Of a stretch of 64,000 nucleotides of DNA, positions 1 to 11,720 are shown one piece after another. Position numbers and translations under genes: made by a program. Source of the DNA: Eublepharis macularius. Its lineage: Eukaryota; Chordata; Lepidosauria; Squamata; Eublepharidae. The stretch is taken from contig NC_072795.1 in NCBI RefSeq assembly GCF_028583425.1, positions 7,215,001-7,279,000 on the forward strand, read 5' to 3'. The notes under the pieces were generated by a model. The model was not told the DNA's origin. It made no database searches and saw nothing but the letters and a program-made list of their open reading frames with translations. How positions within the stretch are numbered: the first letter of the stretch is position 1; every line of letters begins with the position of its first letter.

Positions 1-11
1 AGTTTATGCAT

Positions 12-246
12 TTATTTATTTAACTTCATTTACACCCCACCTTTCTCCCCAAGGGAGACCCAAAGGAGCTTACAGTGTTCTTCTGTCCTCCATTTTATCT
101 CCGCAACCACCCTGTGAGGTAGGTTAAGGGGGGAGTATGTGATTGTTCCAAGATCACTCAGCAAGCTTCCATGGCAGCGTGGAGATTCAACCTGGGTCTC
201 TCCGATCCTAGGCCAACATGCTAACCACTATACCACTCTCTCTCTC
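12..246 (-). mobile_element. tRNA-derived SINE (family 2), near full length
   Basis: Read on the minus strand it has a tRNA-like head (the 'taaccactataccac' side). The body has 'aagcttgctgagtgatc' and 'cctcacagggtggtt' blocks, and the 3' part ends with a 'gggagaaaggtgggg' block and an A/T-rich tail. The same blocks recur at 6.3, 7.8, 36.0, 42.2, 49.0 and 61.0 kb. Confidence 0.7.
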
Positions 247-704
247 TTTAAAAAAACACCTGCCCCTTTCCCAGCTGCATCTAAGATCCAATACAGTTCC
301 CTCTACAAAACAATTCAGACTCGCCTCTCTCTGCATTTTTAGTGTGCATTTATACAAACCATTCCATGTATGACAGTTGCATGGAGGAAGGAAGCTCTTG
401 GGGTGCTAGAAACTGGGGTACAGAAAGCGTGGAGGCTTAACATGCATCCGCCCCATGGGCAGTTCTTCTTGTGTGGTCACCCACCCATTTTTTTAAAAAA
501 GCAGGCCACATCTCTGTGTTACATTTATCCTGTGAAGTTATTTTGTAGTGAATGAGGTCACTGGTACTGCTCAGTCTGACCTAGCAACCTGTTTTGCACC
601 CAGCGCCGTCTAATTCAAGTTAACCCGCTGAGTTCTCGGAGTCCGTTTGAAGATAACAACTGCCAACTTCAGGGTTTGTAACTATAAAAAGCTATCACAA
701 GACC
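246..704. other. Unassigned, no gene seen
   Basis: I recognise no coding exon or repeat family here. Short open frames lack family resemblance. Confidence 0.5.
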
Positions 705-878
705 TTCATTTCTGGCATTGGTCTGCTGCCATTTCTGACTGGCTGTGGCTCTCCAGGGTCTCCAGCAGAGGCCTTTCCCAGACAGGCTACCTGACTTCCT
801 TTTGGCTGGAGAGAGCAGGATTCGAACCTGAGACTTTCAGCTTGCAAAAGATTAACTTAGCCACTGAGCCTCAGCCAC
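705..878 (-). mobile_element. tRNA-derived SINE (family 3), partial
   Basis: The minus strand shows the B-box-like 'ggttcgaatcc' equivalent. The body repeats 'ctctccagggtctc' and 'aggcctttccca' blocks, which recur at 7.1, 18.2, 20.7, 20.9, 51.7, 54.5, 59.5 and 62.8 kb. Confidence 0.6.
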
Positions 879-971
879 TCCTCGGAGTCTGTTGGCTGGG
901 GAGGGGACTAGTGTTATTCTTCATCACACCAAAAAAATACAGGAGAGAGGGTCTAGAGAGGTGGGGCATTA

Positions 972-1200
972 ATTACCTTACATCATCATCATCATCATCA
1001 CCACCACCACCACAACAACACCACCACCAAACAACATACCACCCTTCAGGACAACTTAAAGTTCACTCGGAGCGGTTAACAAAATATGTTATTATTATCC
1101 CCACAACAATCACCCTGTGAGGTGGGTGGGGCAGAGAGAGCTCTGAGAGAGCTGTGACAGACCCAAGGTCACCCAGCTGGCTTCGAGCAGCTGCAGCTCA
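972..1200 (-). mobile_element. tRNA-derived SINE (family 1), 3' part, with CAT/CAC microsatellite tail
   Basis: It carries the family-1 blocks 'cccttcaggacaactta', 'caccctgtgaggtgggtgg' and 'gacccaaggtcacccagc'. The tail side has expanded into an ATC/ACC trinucleotide run at about 983-1030. Confidence 0.75.
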
Positions 1201-1404
1201 AGTACATATTGAGCTTCAGCCACTAAAAGGCTTTTAATATTGAAAAAAAGTTTTTCCTAACAAGAATCTTCTATAGAACAGCCTTGTCGTTTTGACCAGA
1301 GTTTCTCAGAAGGAGCCTCCCCAAACTTGAGTCTCACAGGTGAAGCAACCCCAGGTAAGTCTGTCTCCGGTCCTGATGGTTTATCATGATATGGATGCCC
1401 TGAG

Positions 1405-1957
1405 AAGAAAAGAAATCTCACTCCAGGCCCACCTGCTAACACTGACTTTGTTCACCACTCTGAGCAGGGCACTAACCTGTCTAGAAGAATGGTATATAAG
1501 TGCAGTTATTATTACAGAGAGCTGTTTTAGCATAGTGGTTGGGCTGTGAATCAGCCCTCTGCTGGTTCGACTCCCACTACTGCCATGAGCTCTGCAGGTA
1601 GCCTAGGGTCAGCCACTCCTCTTAATCCAGCTCCCCAGCTATGTTGTGGGGATAATAGCAACACTGACTTGGTCCACTGCTCTGAACAGGGCACTAATCT
1701 GCCTAGAAGAGAGAGAGATACGCACAGTTATTACTGCAGAGAGCTGCTTTAGCATAGTGGTTGGGCTGTGAATCAGCCCTCTGCTGGTTCAACCTCCACT
1801 ACTGCCATGAGCTCTGCAGGTAGCCTTGGGCAAGCCCCTCCTCTCAGCCCCAGCTCCCCAGATGCATTGTAGGGATAACAACAACACTGTTCACTGCTCT
1901 GAGCGGGGCACTGATCTGTCTAGAAGAGCGGTATATACGCACACGATTATTTTTATT
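1405..1957 (+). repeat. Tandem array of a tRNA-like SINE (family 4)
   Basis: Two near-complete units start at 1518 and 1741 ('gagctgttttagcatagtgg'), about 223 bp apart, after the 3' part of an earlier unit. Each has a tRNA-like head and B-box ('ctggttcgactcc') and a tail similar to SINE family 1 ('tctgagcagggcac', 'ggtatata'). A further fragment follows to about 2015. Confidence 0.65.
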
Positions 1958-2244
1958 GCTTCTGCCACGAGCTCACGGGAGGCCCCGCTATACCTCTCGC
2001 CCTCATCTCCAAGGTAGGATAGTAATACCGATCTATTTCACAGGATTGCCAGGTCAACGCCAAGGAGTTTTAAATCTTGTCACACGCACCCCACTTCCCA
2101 GGGGGGCAGCCCTGCCTGGATTTGGCTTCCTTTGTAGGAAAAAACACTGGGGATTTATGGTGCCTACATCATATGTGATAAATTTACAAATATGTGTGCA
2201 ATGCAGAGATAGAAGGGTAATGTGCATGCTTACTGAGCAGCAGG

Positions 2245-2248
<4 letters not shown>

Positions 2249-2295
<47 letters not shown>
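2249..2295. repeat. (GA)n microsatellite
   Basis: An uninterrupted GA dinucleotide run of about 46 bp. It creates spurious open frames rich in Arg-Glu and Ser-Leu. Confidence 0.97.
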
Positions 2296-2298
<3 letters not shown>

Positions 2299-2419
2299 TT
2301 CCCTTCCTCTTCACCTACCTTCCCCGCCCCGTTTGCCTCTTATTTCTTCCAAAATGCAAAGTGCTGTTCTCTTTAGCTGGAGGGGTCACCTTCTCAAAGA
2401 ATGCGGAGCTATCAGGAGA

Positions 2420-2640
2420 CCATCTCTGAACAATTAGCTCCCACGGAGGAAACATCTGCAGCTATTAAAGAACATTAGCATTCTTTGATGAAAGGCCCGG
2501 CTCCCCAGTCGGGGCCACATGAGACCCAACTAAAGCGCTAGGCCCATTCACACAGCAACCGTTCAACGGTATTTAAACTTAAAGGCACGGGAGGAGTGCA
2601 GCACTTTAAAAAAATCAACCATTTGGCAACCTGAGCGTCA
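2420..2640. other. Repeat-free block, candidate conserved non-coding DNA
   Basis: No repeat family matches this block. It has homeobox-like CAATTAG and AAAGAACATTAGCATT motifs and no open frame. Low confidence without alignment. Confidence 0.25.
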
Positions 2641-2794
2641 CTTGCTGTAGGAACGTGCTTCATCGCAGGGGGGTAAGGTTGCTGATGATTTCTACTGGCC
2701 CCCACACCTGTGATTTAGCAGAAATTGAACCTGCAGCTCATAGCAAAAGGACTGTAGGTCCAATGCAAAATCCAGAAACAAAAGGACAGGTTGG

Positions 2795-3012
2795 AACAAC
2801 TTTACTGGCTGATCAGGTAGCAATTTTCCCCAGGCCAGTTTGGCTAGGGATCCCGACAGTGTTTTGCCATCTTCTGGGCATGGAGTCACTGGGTCACTGG
2901 GTGTTTGTGTGTGTCTCTGTGTGCGGGTATTTGTGAATTTCCTGCATTGTGTAGGGGGTTGGACTAGATGACACTAGAGGTCCCTTCCAACCTTATGATT
3001 CTATGATTTCTG
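2795..3012 (+). mobile_element. CR1 LINE 3' end
   Basis: It contains the CR1 3' signature: 'ttggactagatgac', 'ggtcccttccaacc' and the short-repeat terminus 'attctatgattt'. The upstream part has 'gcaattttccccaggcc' and 'ttttgccatcttctgggcat', shared with copies at 42.0, 44.3 and 62.5 kb. Confidence 0.85.
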
Positions 3013-3613
3013 CTACTGTTAAATAACACAGGAGCAGAAGAGACTGGTTTTTTCCTGGTCATTTGGCACCTCTTATTTTGAGAATGGTGAGGGGAGTGCA
3101 GCTCTAGGCTTGTCTGAATGCCCCCTACTCAAAAGCAACCAGGCTCTGCAGTGGAGAGTTTGGAGATTCTTTGTTTCAAGTTCCCTCTCCTTCCCCAGCC
3201 TAGAACAAACCCTCCATCCAGGATTTGTGCTCTGCTCTCTGCCCTGCTGGCCTCCCCATCCCCCCTTCAGGCCCCCCACCCCCTTTCCTTCATTTCCCTC
3301 ACCCACCAATGTATTCATGCCTCAACAGCAGGTGACAAATAGGATTTTTCCACTTGTATGATCAACACGGCATGATTGTGCAATTGAAAATGCAAACCAA
3401 ATGCGGCTCATCCACACATGCCGGGGCCGCCAGCGACGCCGCTCGTCTGCTATTTATCTAGGCAATGGGTGAGTTAATTGTCCGGCAACAGGAAAAGTCT
3501 TCCAAATGCCACGTTCCCCCACTGAGAGAGGAAAGAGAGATTTCTCACTTTGCAGAAGGAAGAGCGCTCTTGGACCCATTGATTTACGCAATAGCGCAAG
3601 AACAGCCCCTATC
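3012..3613. other. Unassigned, no gene seen
   Basis: No repeat or exon recognised. The part from 3360 to 3500 is repeat-free, has alternating AT-rich and CpG-containing motifs, and could be conserved non-coding DNA. Confidence 0.4.
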
Positions 3614-3616
3614 TAA

Positions 3617-3933
3617 GACTCTCTACACAAGACATCTTACACGAGGACCCTCAAGTGTAGGGAGATGCAATGTTAGCCAGGAAGCGTAGTTTAAAAAGAC
3701 AGAACCAGCAGAGATCACTCCTCAGAGGGTTTGTTAATTTCATCTTCACCGCCACAAAGGGTCTGTCAATTTCACCTCCTCTCCAGGAAGGCAAATATGA
3801 AATTAACAAACCCTCTGAGGATCTCTGCTCCCTGTAGAGAGCTGAAATCAACAAAGTCTTTGGCTCTGTGTTTTTAAAGTATGCATCACACTACACTTAA
3901 GCATCGTGTAAGACGTCTCGTGTAAAAAGACTC
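3617..3933. mobile_element. Foldback element, Harbinger-like (copy 1)
   Basis: Long imperfect inverted repeats begin GACTCTCTACAC and close with the complement. An internal inverted pair is 'agggtttgttaatttc' / 'gaaattaacaaaccct'. Flanking triplets are TAA (3614-3616) and TTA (3934-3936). It is paralogous to 30620-30969. Confidence 0.6.
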
Positions 3934-4352
3934 TTAGGATGGGTGGGTTGACCGGACATTCCTTGGGTGGGTTTGCACCTGCCACACAGGCCAGCCAATG
4001 CCTTTGTGTTGAGCTTTATTGCTTCTGGAGCCTTGCAGAGATATGCCTGCATCACAGGTATAGTAAGAACCCATCAATAGCAAGATCCGCACGACTACTA
4101 CATGCCCTCTGCCCCACCCCACCAATCACATGCATACAATCACATAACTGCAAATATTCTGTATATAACGATAACCTTCTTCAATACCAGACTGCTTCTG
4201 TGGATGAAAGTTGCCTCTCCCTATGACTAGGGAACCTTTGCCAGCCCTTTTGTTTCTGCAGGGAGGGGAAGTGCTTCCCTCTCTGCCTTCCACAGCATGA
4301 GGCCACAGCAATACAGGTGAGAGAGTGAGATTGTAAAGGTGCCCGGAGGAGA

Positions 4353-5041
4353 AAGTTTCAGGTGGGCAGCCATGTTGGTCTGTAGTAGAAGCGCAAGATG
4401 GCTCTCTGGGAACCAAGATCAAGATAATCCAAACTATGGTATTCCCCATTACTATGTATGGATGTGAAAGTTGGACAGTGAAGGAAGTAGACAGAAAGAA
4501 AATTAATTCATTTGAAATGTGGTGCTGGAGGAGAGTTTTGTGGATACTATGGATGGCCAAAAAGACAAATGAGTGGGTACTAGACCAAATCAAGCCTGAA
4601 TTCTCCCTAGAAGCTAAAATGACAAAACTGAGGCTATCGTACTTTGGTCACATCGTGAGAAGACAAGATTCTCTGGAAAAGTCAATAATGCTGGGAGAAG
4701 TGGAAGGCAGCAGGAAAAGAGGAAGACCTAAAACGAGATGGCTTGATTCAATAAAAGAAGGCCACGTCCTACAGTTTGCAGGATCTGAGCAAGGCTGTTA
4801 ATGATAGGACATTTTGGAGGATTCCCATGGGTCAGAGGTGACTTGACGGCTCATAACACATATGCAGCACCTTAAAGACCAACTGGATGTCCAGGGCATG
4901 AGTTTTTGATAGTCAGAGCTCCCTTCATCAGATAATCTCAAAACACTGGCTCTCGAAAGCTCCTACCCTGGACATCTAGTTGGTCTTTAAGGTGCTGCTG
5001 GACTCGAATCTTGCTCTTCTACTACAGACCAGCACTGCTAC
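4353..5041. mobile_element. Penelope-like terminal repeat, family B, split by a BovB insertion
   Basis: The left arm (4353-4394, 'cagccatgttggtctgtag') and the right arms (4864-5041, with 'ccttaaagaccaact' in both orientations) belong to one palindromic family-B element. The BovB fragment at 4395-4863 separates them. Confidence 0.6.
4395..4863 (+). mobile_element. BovB/RTE LINE, 5'-truncated 3' end with decayed ORF
   Basis: The open frame at 4436-4801 encodes the C-terminal part of an RTE/BovB reverse transcriptase polyprotein. Diagnostic blocks are MYGCESWTVKE, SFEMWCWRRVL, SYFGHIVRRQDSLEK and GSRKRGRPKTRWLDSI. It ends in the 'gaggtgacttgacggc' tail shared with 5S-SINEs. Copies at 52.5 and 54.0 kb preserve the same blocks. 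This copy is broken before the terminal residues and is not functional. Confidence 0.88.
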
Positions 5042-5119
5042 CCACCTGAAACTATCTCCAGGGGAACTGATGTCTGTAGTCTGCCACTCCTGGAGATCTC
5101 CAGGTCCCAACTGAAGGTT

Positions 5120-6307
5120 AAACCAAACACAGAAGGGCACCCCGTGTAGTACTCAGGTTAGCAAAAATGAACCTACAACAGAATAGGTCTACAAGACCAA
5201 CAATACTGATGGATATAGATTTGAAGAAAGGGATTTTATATACTACTTCTGTGCCTTTCAATATGACATGCCTTGCATTTTTTCTATGCTCAGGAGCTGC
5301 ACTTATAAAATATTACGCATATGTTATATTATTCTATAAGATTCCAATAGGAATCAGTACCAGAGAGCCTTTTGTAGAAAACTGATTTGATGCAGCAAGC
5401 TGGTTTTGGCCACCTGTGGCCTTATTTCCTTAAGGCTGAGAAGAAACTGGGGGAAAGGGCACGAATAGGATAGAAACATCCCTTCCTACCCACAGACTTC
5501 AGTTATCAGAGGGTACCAAGGCTGCCAGATTGAGACTCATTGGCGCCATTGAAAGTATTATGCCCAGAAGAAAGTAGGTGAGAGGTTAGAAGGTGTCCTT
5601 CTAAATTGAGGGCAAGATAAGGGGGTTGCAGGATTTGGAATTCCCCCAAGTAGAGGGGCCAATCCAGAATTGCATCTTCAAATCAGAACTGACCCTAGAT
5701 ACCTTACGAGCCAATAAGATAACAAATATTAGAATATTGTAATATTGTTATGATTATCTGAAAGTATTAATTGCTCTGCGCTTCTATTGTAATTTTGATG
5801 AGCTTTGGACACAAGGAGACCACCTACTCCTGTGTAAAAAGGGCTCCTCCATTGTTTAAATTAAACAATCATATATTGCTTCATTCTACAGGACTCCGTG
5901 GTGTGTGTGTCTCTTATTGTGATTGGCGAGAGGGACACCTAAGGCACAAGTTCGTGCATAACAATACCTAAACACGCACCAGAATGCAACCCAAGACTTT
6001 CTAACAATTTATGTAGAGAATATCATAACGTTAAAGTGCCAGGTGCTATACAGTCAATATTTCAGGCAAAAGTCCGACAGTCCAAAACACAAAGTCTTTC
6101 AGTCAGTATATATAGAAAACTTTTATGAGAATGGACGAGATCGGGCTGTACCATGCTACCTTCCCTCCCCGCAGCAATACTTACTTCTTTATTATTTACT
6201 TCATTCATTAATTTATTCTGCTTATATGTCCATAGGCCTTAAGCATAATTAAACATGATTAAAATCAAACACAAATATACAAATAGCAATACATTAGAAA
6301 CACAGGA
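5120..6307. other. Unassigned, no gene seen
   Basis: AT-rich sequence with short open frames and no recognised family. Parts may be old LINE or DNA-transposon debris. Confidence 0.4.
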
Positions 6308-6530
6308 TCTACAGATTACTTCATTTATATCCCACTTTTCTCCCCGTTGGAGACTTTAAGCAGGTTACCTTGTTTTTCTCTCCTCCATTTTATCCCCCCA
6401 ACAACCCTGCAAGGTAGGTTAGGCCGAGTGTGTGTGACTGACCCAAGGTCACCCAGTGAGCTTCCGTGACATAGTGGGGACTGGAACTCGGGTCTCCCAG
6501 ATCCTAGTTCAACCACTGCGCCAAAACATT
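6308..6530 (-). mobile_element. tRNA-derived SINE (family 2)
   Basis: It has the blocks 'tatcccacttttctcccc', 'caaggtaggttaggc' and 'gacccaaggtcacccagtga', with the tRNA-like head at the right. Confidence 0.75.
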
Positions 6531-7075
6531 TTTACCCTGCATTCTCAGCTGGGCCAGCTTCCAAGGCAGCTTGAGAATTAATGAAAGAATACAAAATATT
6601 GACATTCAGTTGCAATTAAAAGATGGGCAAAATCAATAATGCAATAAGCGGCAGCCAAGAGGCCCTGAGCAGCTACCGCCCAGCCCCGCTTCTGGTGTGG
6701 GTCAGTCAGGCAGTGATGGAACTGCCAGAGAATGATGCCCCATCTCAGTCCACCAGGCCAGAACAATCTTTCTCCTCCGGGTGGCTGGTGGATCTCCATG
6801 GGAAACAAAATGTTGGACCTTGATGGACCACCAGTCTGATCCGGCGAGGCTCTTCTGATTTTCTTCAGTGCATAGTATCGACAGCTGCCAAGAAACTCCT
6901 AGAGAAGGACCTGGAGGCTCTCTGAATGTTTGCCTTCTGGTGAAGGGTCAGGGTTAAAGTAACCAAGGTAGTTTTAGTCCCTGAATGGATAAGACTGTAG
7001 TGGATCCAGATAACTCATCTCATCTAAGAATGCCTGGAGTCGCCCAGTCCATAACTTCTTGAGCAGTTATCCTGT

Positions 7076-7248
7076 GAATACCTGAAGCTGCCTTATACAG
7101 AACCTTGGTCCGTCAAGGTCAGTCTGGCAGTGGCTCTCCAGGTCTCAGGCAGAGGTCTTTCACATCAGCTGCTGCCTGGTCCTTTTCACTGAACCTGGGA
7201 TCTTCCACACACCAATTAGATGCTCTGCCACCGAGCCACAGACCTCAG
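7076..7248 (-). mobile_element. tRNA-derived SINE (family 3)
   Basis: On the plus strand 'aagctgccttatac' (5S-distal tail), 'ctctccaggtctcagg', 'gtctttcacatca' and 'tgctctgccaccgagccac' (A-box side) appear in family order. Confidence 0.75.
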
Positions 7249-7264
7249 GAAAAGGATGTCTGCT

Positions 7265-7378
7265 GCTAGTTGATGACAGATCAAGATCGGTGGTTGTGTT
7301 AGTCCAGTAGCACCTATAAGGCGAACAACATTTGCGGTAGGGCATGAGCTTTCGTGAGCCACAGCTCACTTCTTCGAA
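7265..7378 (-). mobile_element. Penelope-like terminal repeat, family C, partial
   Basis: It contains 'gtccagtagcacctataag' and 'catgagctttcgtgagcc', the complement of the GAAA side of the hammerhead-like core. Confidence 0.55.
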
Positions 7379-7804
7379 TCATTTCGTTCCAGGGACCGCT
7401 TCTTTCGTGACTGTCTCCTTTGAGAATATCAACAACATCCCTGCCGAAGTGAAGCATTTGCTTCCCCTGGGACTAAATAGGCCAAAATGGAGCTCTGACG
7501 CAGTCAGCTGAAGTGCTCCAAGCTATTTGTCCACTTTCTGAAGGTGCGGCAGCAAACATTCATCTAAACAACTGTGATTAGACACTATGATGTTTTGAGT
7601 CATGATGTTTTCCTGGATTGAACTACTTCCAGTGATGTATAAACTTGCACCCAAAAATGCCATGCATGTAGAAAAATAGCATTCCAGGCAGAAATCTAGG
7701 CTGCATCCTTCTCCCTAACATGCTAACTTTCTAGATGCAAGGAAGGGTTTTTTGGGGGGGGGAAGGTAAGCATTTCAGTCATGCTAAATATTCCTTGCAT
7801 CATG

Positions 7805-8045
7805 AAATCTAGTGTTTGGTAGTGGTTAGAGTGCCACACTTGTGCCATGAGAACGAGGTCAATCCCCACTCTGTCATGGAAGCTTGCTGGGTAACCCTGG
7901 GCTGGTCACACACTCCCAGCCTAACTCACTTCACAGGGACGTTGTGAAGATAAAATGGAGGAGAGGAGAATGTAGTAAGTTGTGTTGAGTCCCTATTGGG
8001 GAGAAAGTTGGGATATAAATTAATTAAGTAAATAACTAAATAAAC
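7805..8045 (+). mobile_element. tRNA-derived SINE (family 2)
   Basis: Head 'tagtgtttggtagtggtta', body 'ggaagcttgctgggtaacc', then 'gggagaaagttgggatata' and an A/T-rich tail. Confidence 0.75.
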
Positions 8046-8123
8046 ACATGTGTACACTCCAAGAAAAGCTTTATCATCTGACACTACTGCATGCATAAAC
8101 TGGACTAAAAGTCTACTAGGTTG

Positions 8124-8297
8124 CCAAAATGCCTGTGGTAAATGTCCTGTCCCTTAAATAGAGGCTTAACGTGTAGAAATGGACAGTTGACGCTTTTCAA
8201 GGCATGGAGGTAAATAAGATCACCTGTTAGATAACATCCCTTTAAGACTTTATTAAAGGGACAGGACATATTTTCTCCAGGCAGCTGGCAACCCTAG
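8124..8297. mobile_element. Short non-autonomous DNA element with GGTTGCCA termini (family K)
   Basis: It starts 'taggttgccaaaa' and ends 'gctggcaacccta'. Inside, 'gtcctgtccctt' is inverted as 'aagggacaggac'. Fragments at 33.85 and 34.29 kb share the 'catggaggtaaataa' block. Superfamily is inferred as hAT-like. Confidence 0.45.
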
Positions 8298-8299
8298 GT

Positions 8300-9450
8300 C
8301 CAACTAGCCCAGAATCTGTTTTCCAGCACCAGATACTTCCAGGGAGTCTGCAAGTAAAACCCAAAGACAAAAGCCCTTGTTGCTTGTTTCTAGTATCTGG
8401 TGTTCAAAGGTATATTCCTTCTGAAAATGGAAGTTCCATTTGACTATCACAGCTAATAGTCCTTCTTCACTGAAGACCAATTCAGTTGTGGGATTCTTTG
8501 TCACGGAATGTAGTGCTGACCTCTGTTTTGGTTTTCAAAGGTTTGAGGCGTACAGGCCCAATGGATTGTAACCACGATAAGTAAACAGAGCCTCAGTAGT
8601 CAGAGACAGTAACCCCCCAAATACCAGTTGCTGGCAGGGAGCATCAGAGAAAGACTGGGCTTCCATGCCTTGCCTGTAGACCTTCTGGGGGCATCTGGTT
8701 GTTCGATGCTGGACTAGAAGGACTCTTGGTCTTAGAGCTGAACTACGCAAGACAAATTACACGTGTAGAGCACGTGATTGCACTTACAAGTGTTTCCACC
8801 GTTACTGTCCTGTTCACTCACACTTCAGCCACATGGCAGTCAGTCCTGTGTATGGACCAACACGGTTTGCCTCCCTTTCCCCCAAGATGAGGTCAGTATC
8901 TCATGATGCACCTTCTCTTTGCATATGCCCAAATCTTCCTTGGCGATACAGAGCAAATTCAGTAAAATTCGGCCATTGTTTCCCAAGGGAAATGAGATTC
9001 AGGTTTTCTGGGTGCCTGGGGGGAGCATTTTTGGACCAAATTGTCCCAAATTTGCTGGAGACCTGCTAACTGTTCTCTAATGACCCCCCCCCCCCAAGTT
9101 TCATGGAGATGCCCCTGTCCACCTCCATTCTCCATTATTCCCTTACGGCTGTTCTTATTTATTCTTTTATAGTTCACCCAAAGTAGTTATGTCATCTACC
9201 TTTACTGTAGAACTGCCTCTGAGATAGCCTGATGGCTGCTTGGACTAGCAGTGTGAGATAATGGAATGATGAGCGGGGGGAGGGGGGAGAATCCCCATGT
9301 GGAAGCAGCCATAAACATGTTTAACTTTATAATTTTAAGGTTTGCTGCCTTGGGGACCCTGAACTGGGTGGAAAGGTGCCATAGAAATGTTTTAAATAAA
9401 GGAAATAAATACGTTTCTCATTTGTGAATCTAGAAGGACACCCATGAATC
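8300..9450. other. Unassigned, no gene seen
   Basis: No recognised repeat family or exon. The short homopolymer C tract at 9085-9097 is the only simple feature. Confidence 0.4.
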
Positions 9451-9451
9451 T

Positions 9452-9995
9452 AAGGTTGCCAACCTCCTGGTGAGGCCAGGAGATCACCTGGAATTACAAC
9501 TAATCTCCAGGCTACAGATCCAGAGGAGTTAGCCTTGTTAGTCTGTAGTAGCAAAATCAAAAAGAGTCCAGTAGCACCTTTAAGACTAACCAATTTTATT
9601 GTAGCATAAGCTTTTGAGAATCACAGTTCTCTTCGTCAGATGCATGGAGGGCAAAAAGAGAAACTGGTCAGATATAGAGGAAGAGAGGGGGGGCGGGGTA
9701 GATGCAAACAGCTCCTTCTGATGTGGAGATCAGTTTGCTTCTGTAAAGGTTCAGAGGACTTAGCCATGTTAGTCTGTAGTAGCAAAATCAAAAAGAGTCC
9801 AGCAGCACCTCCAAGACCAACCAATTCCACTGCAGCACAAGCCTTTGAGATCAATTCCCCTAGAGAAAATGGAAGCTTCAGAGAGTGGACTTTATACCCT
9901 GCTGACATCCCTCCTCTCCCCAAATCCCACTTTCCCCAGACTCCACCCCCAAATCTCCAGGAATTTCCTAACCCAAATTTGGCAATTGGTGCATC
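9452..9995. mobile_element. hAT-like MITE (family E) split by Penelope-like family-A repeats
   Basis: Left part 'ggttgccaacctcctgg' to about 9515 and right part from about 9862 ('ctccaggaatttcc') make one family-E unit. Between them are two partial family-A terminal repeats (9517-9750 and 9752-9861), each with 'gttagtctgtagtagcaaaa'. Confidence 0.6.
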
Positions 9996-10189
9996 TCCCA
10001 GTACGTGGGAAAGGGAAATGTAACATTTGGCCCTAGGCCCCAAAACTCCTCTGGATATAGTTCAAAATTATGATTTTTTAGTAACCGAGAGAAAGGGCAG
10101 GACTCATCTCAGCTGCCTCCCTCCCCTCCACCCTGGAGACCAGAAGACGACTGGCGGAACATAACCGTAAAGGTGTGTCAGTTTATTTT

Positions 10190-10400
10190 TCACCCAATTA
10201 ACTCAGATACGTTCTCTGAAATACCAGGCCACATTGGGAGTAACTCAAAGCTCCCCTTGATATATTTGCAGTACAGCTGCTGTTCCATAAACACATTTTA
10301 TAGGCTATTAATAATCCAAGATCTAATAGAGATTTTCCTGTAAAGAGATGACCTGCAATTAAACTGTGTTTAAAGGCTCCGGTCCCCTGGGAGCGCTTGG
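10190..10400. other. Repeat-free block, candidate conserved non-coding DNA
   Basis: AT-rich, with stretches such as 'taggctattaataatccaag' and 'cctgcaattaaactgtg' but no recognised repeat or exon. Candidate only. Confidence 0.25.
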
Positions 10401-10543
10401 AAACAAAATGTTGCATCCCAAGTGTTTATCTTTTTTGGCAACCCGGCAAGAGGAAATGGCAGGTAACTTAATAGCTCTCACTCGCAGGAATATGTTTGGG
10501 TAGGGTGTGAGCAGACAGCTGGTGGCAGAGGGTAGGGTGAAAG

Positions 10544-10978
10544 CAGGGGTCATTTCGTAGAAAAAGAGCTGGAGGAACTCATTAGCAGAACTCATTAGCA
10601 TATGCCACGCCCCTTGTCATCGCCGGAAGTGTGTCATTAGCATAACTGATTTGCATATGCCCCACCCCCTGACGTCACCTATCCTGGCTGTTTTGGACCC
10701 AATCCTAGCCATTCAGGGCTGAAATTAGGCCCAAAATGGCAAAAAGGGGCTGAAAATGGCCGAAAAGGGACCCAAAATGGTCAGGATCGGGCTGCTGCTG
10801 AGTGGGAGAGTGATCCACCACCTGTCAGAGGCCCGATCCGGGCCATTTCAGCCCCAATCCAGGCTGAAACGGGCCCAAAAAGGCCGAGGGTCAGGTGGGC
10901 GGGGCCACCTGACGTGTGACCTCTTTGGGGAACTTCTGGAACTGCATTCCTGCGCGTTTCCCCTCGAAATGAGCCCTG
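10544..10978 (+). mobile_element. hAT non-autonomous element, 435-bp family (copy 1)
   Basis: Termini CAGGGGTCATTTCG and (complement) CAGGGCTCATTTCG lie between perfect 8-bp duplications GGTGAAAG (10536-10543 and 10979-10986), the hAT signature. The interior has several related runs such as 'cccaaaatggcaaaaagggg'. No transposase is encoded. Confidence 0.9.
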
Positions 10979-10999
10979 GGTGAAAGTATCCTTAGAGGA

Positions 11000-11455
11000 G
11001 TCTGAGCAACATGGACGAAGCTTTGGGATCCTAGGGTGGCAAAAGGCAGGAGCGAATGCGCACATGCACCCTTTCACAACTGGCTGCTAGGACAAGAGGC
11101 ACAGGGTTTGCTCTTGCAAAACTGGAGAGACTTCTTTGAGGTTTCATGGTTGAGCAGACAAGAGAATTTCAGCTGCCCTCCGATCTGCATGGCAAATTGC
11201 ACCTTCTGAATTGTCCTCTTCTTTCCTTCCTTGATGACCGATTTGAAAACGGAAGGCCCAGGAAAAATTCTCCAGGGTGTACTCCAGCTGTACCAAAACC
11301 CTTTAAAATATCAGCATTTCCCTTCAAATACTAGAGAAACCTCAAAAGGAAGTTGCATGTCCTCTAGGCCAACAGTCTACAACATTTTGAGACCCATTTT
11401 AAACCCCCATGGGGAAGCATGAGACCTGTTGAGTTGTGAACACATGATAGCAAGT
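11000..11455. other. Unassigned, no gene seen
   Basis: Nothing recognised between the hAT element and the following SINE. Confidence 0.4.
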
Positions 11456-11459
11456 GACA

Positions 11460-11720
11460 TAATAACATAATAATAACATTTAATGTATGTACCGCCCTTC
11501 AAGACAACTTAATGCCCACTCAGAGTGGTTTACAAAGTATGTCATTATTATCCTCACAACAACAAACACCCTGTGAGGTGGGTGGGGCTGTGAGAGCTCC
11601 GAGAGAGCTGTGACTGGCCCAAGGTCACCCAGCTGGCTTCAGGCGGAGGAGTGGGGAATCAAACCTGGTTCTTCAGATTAGAATCCCACTGCTCTTAACC
11701 ACTACACCAAACTGGTTCTA
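11460..11720 (-). mobile_element. tRNA-derived SINE (family 1)
   Basis: A complete-looking copy from 'acattta...accgcccttcaaga' to 'ttaaccactacaccaaactg'. Confidence 0.85.
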
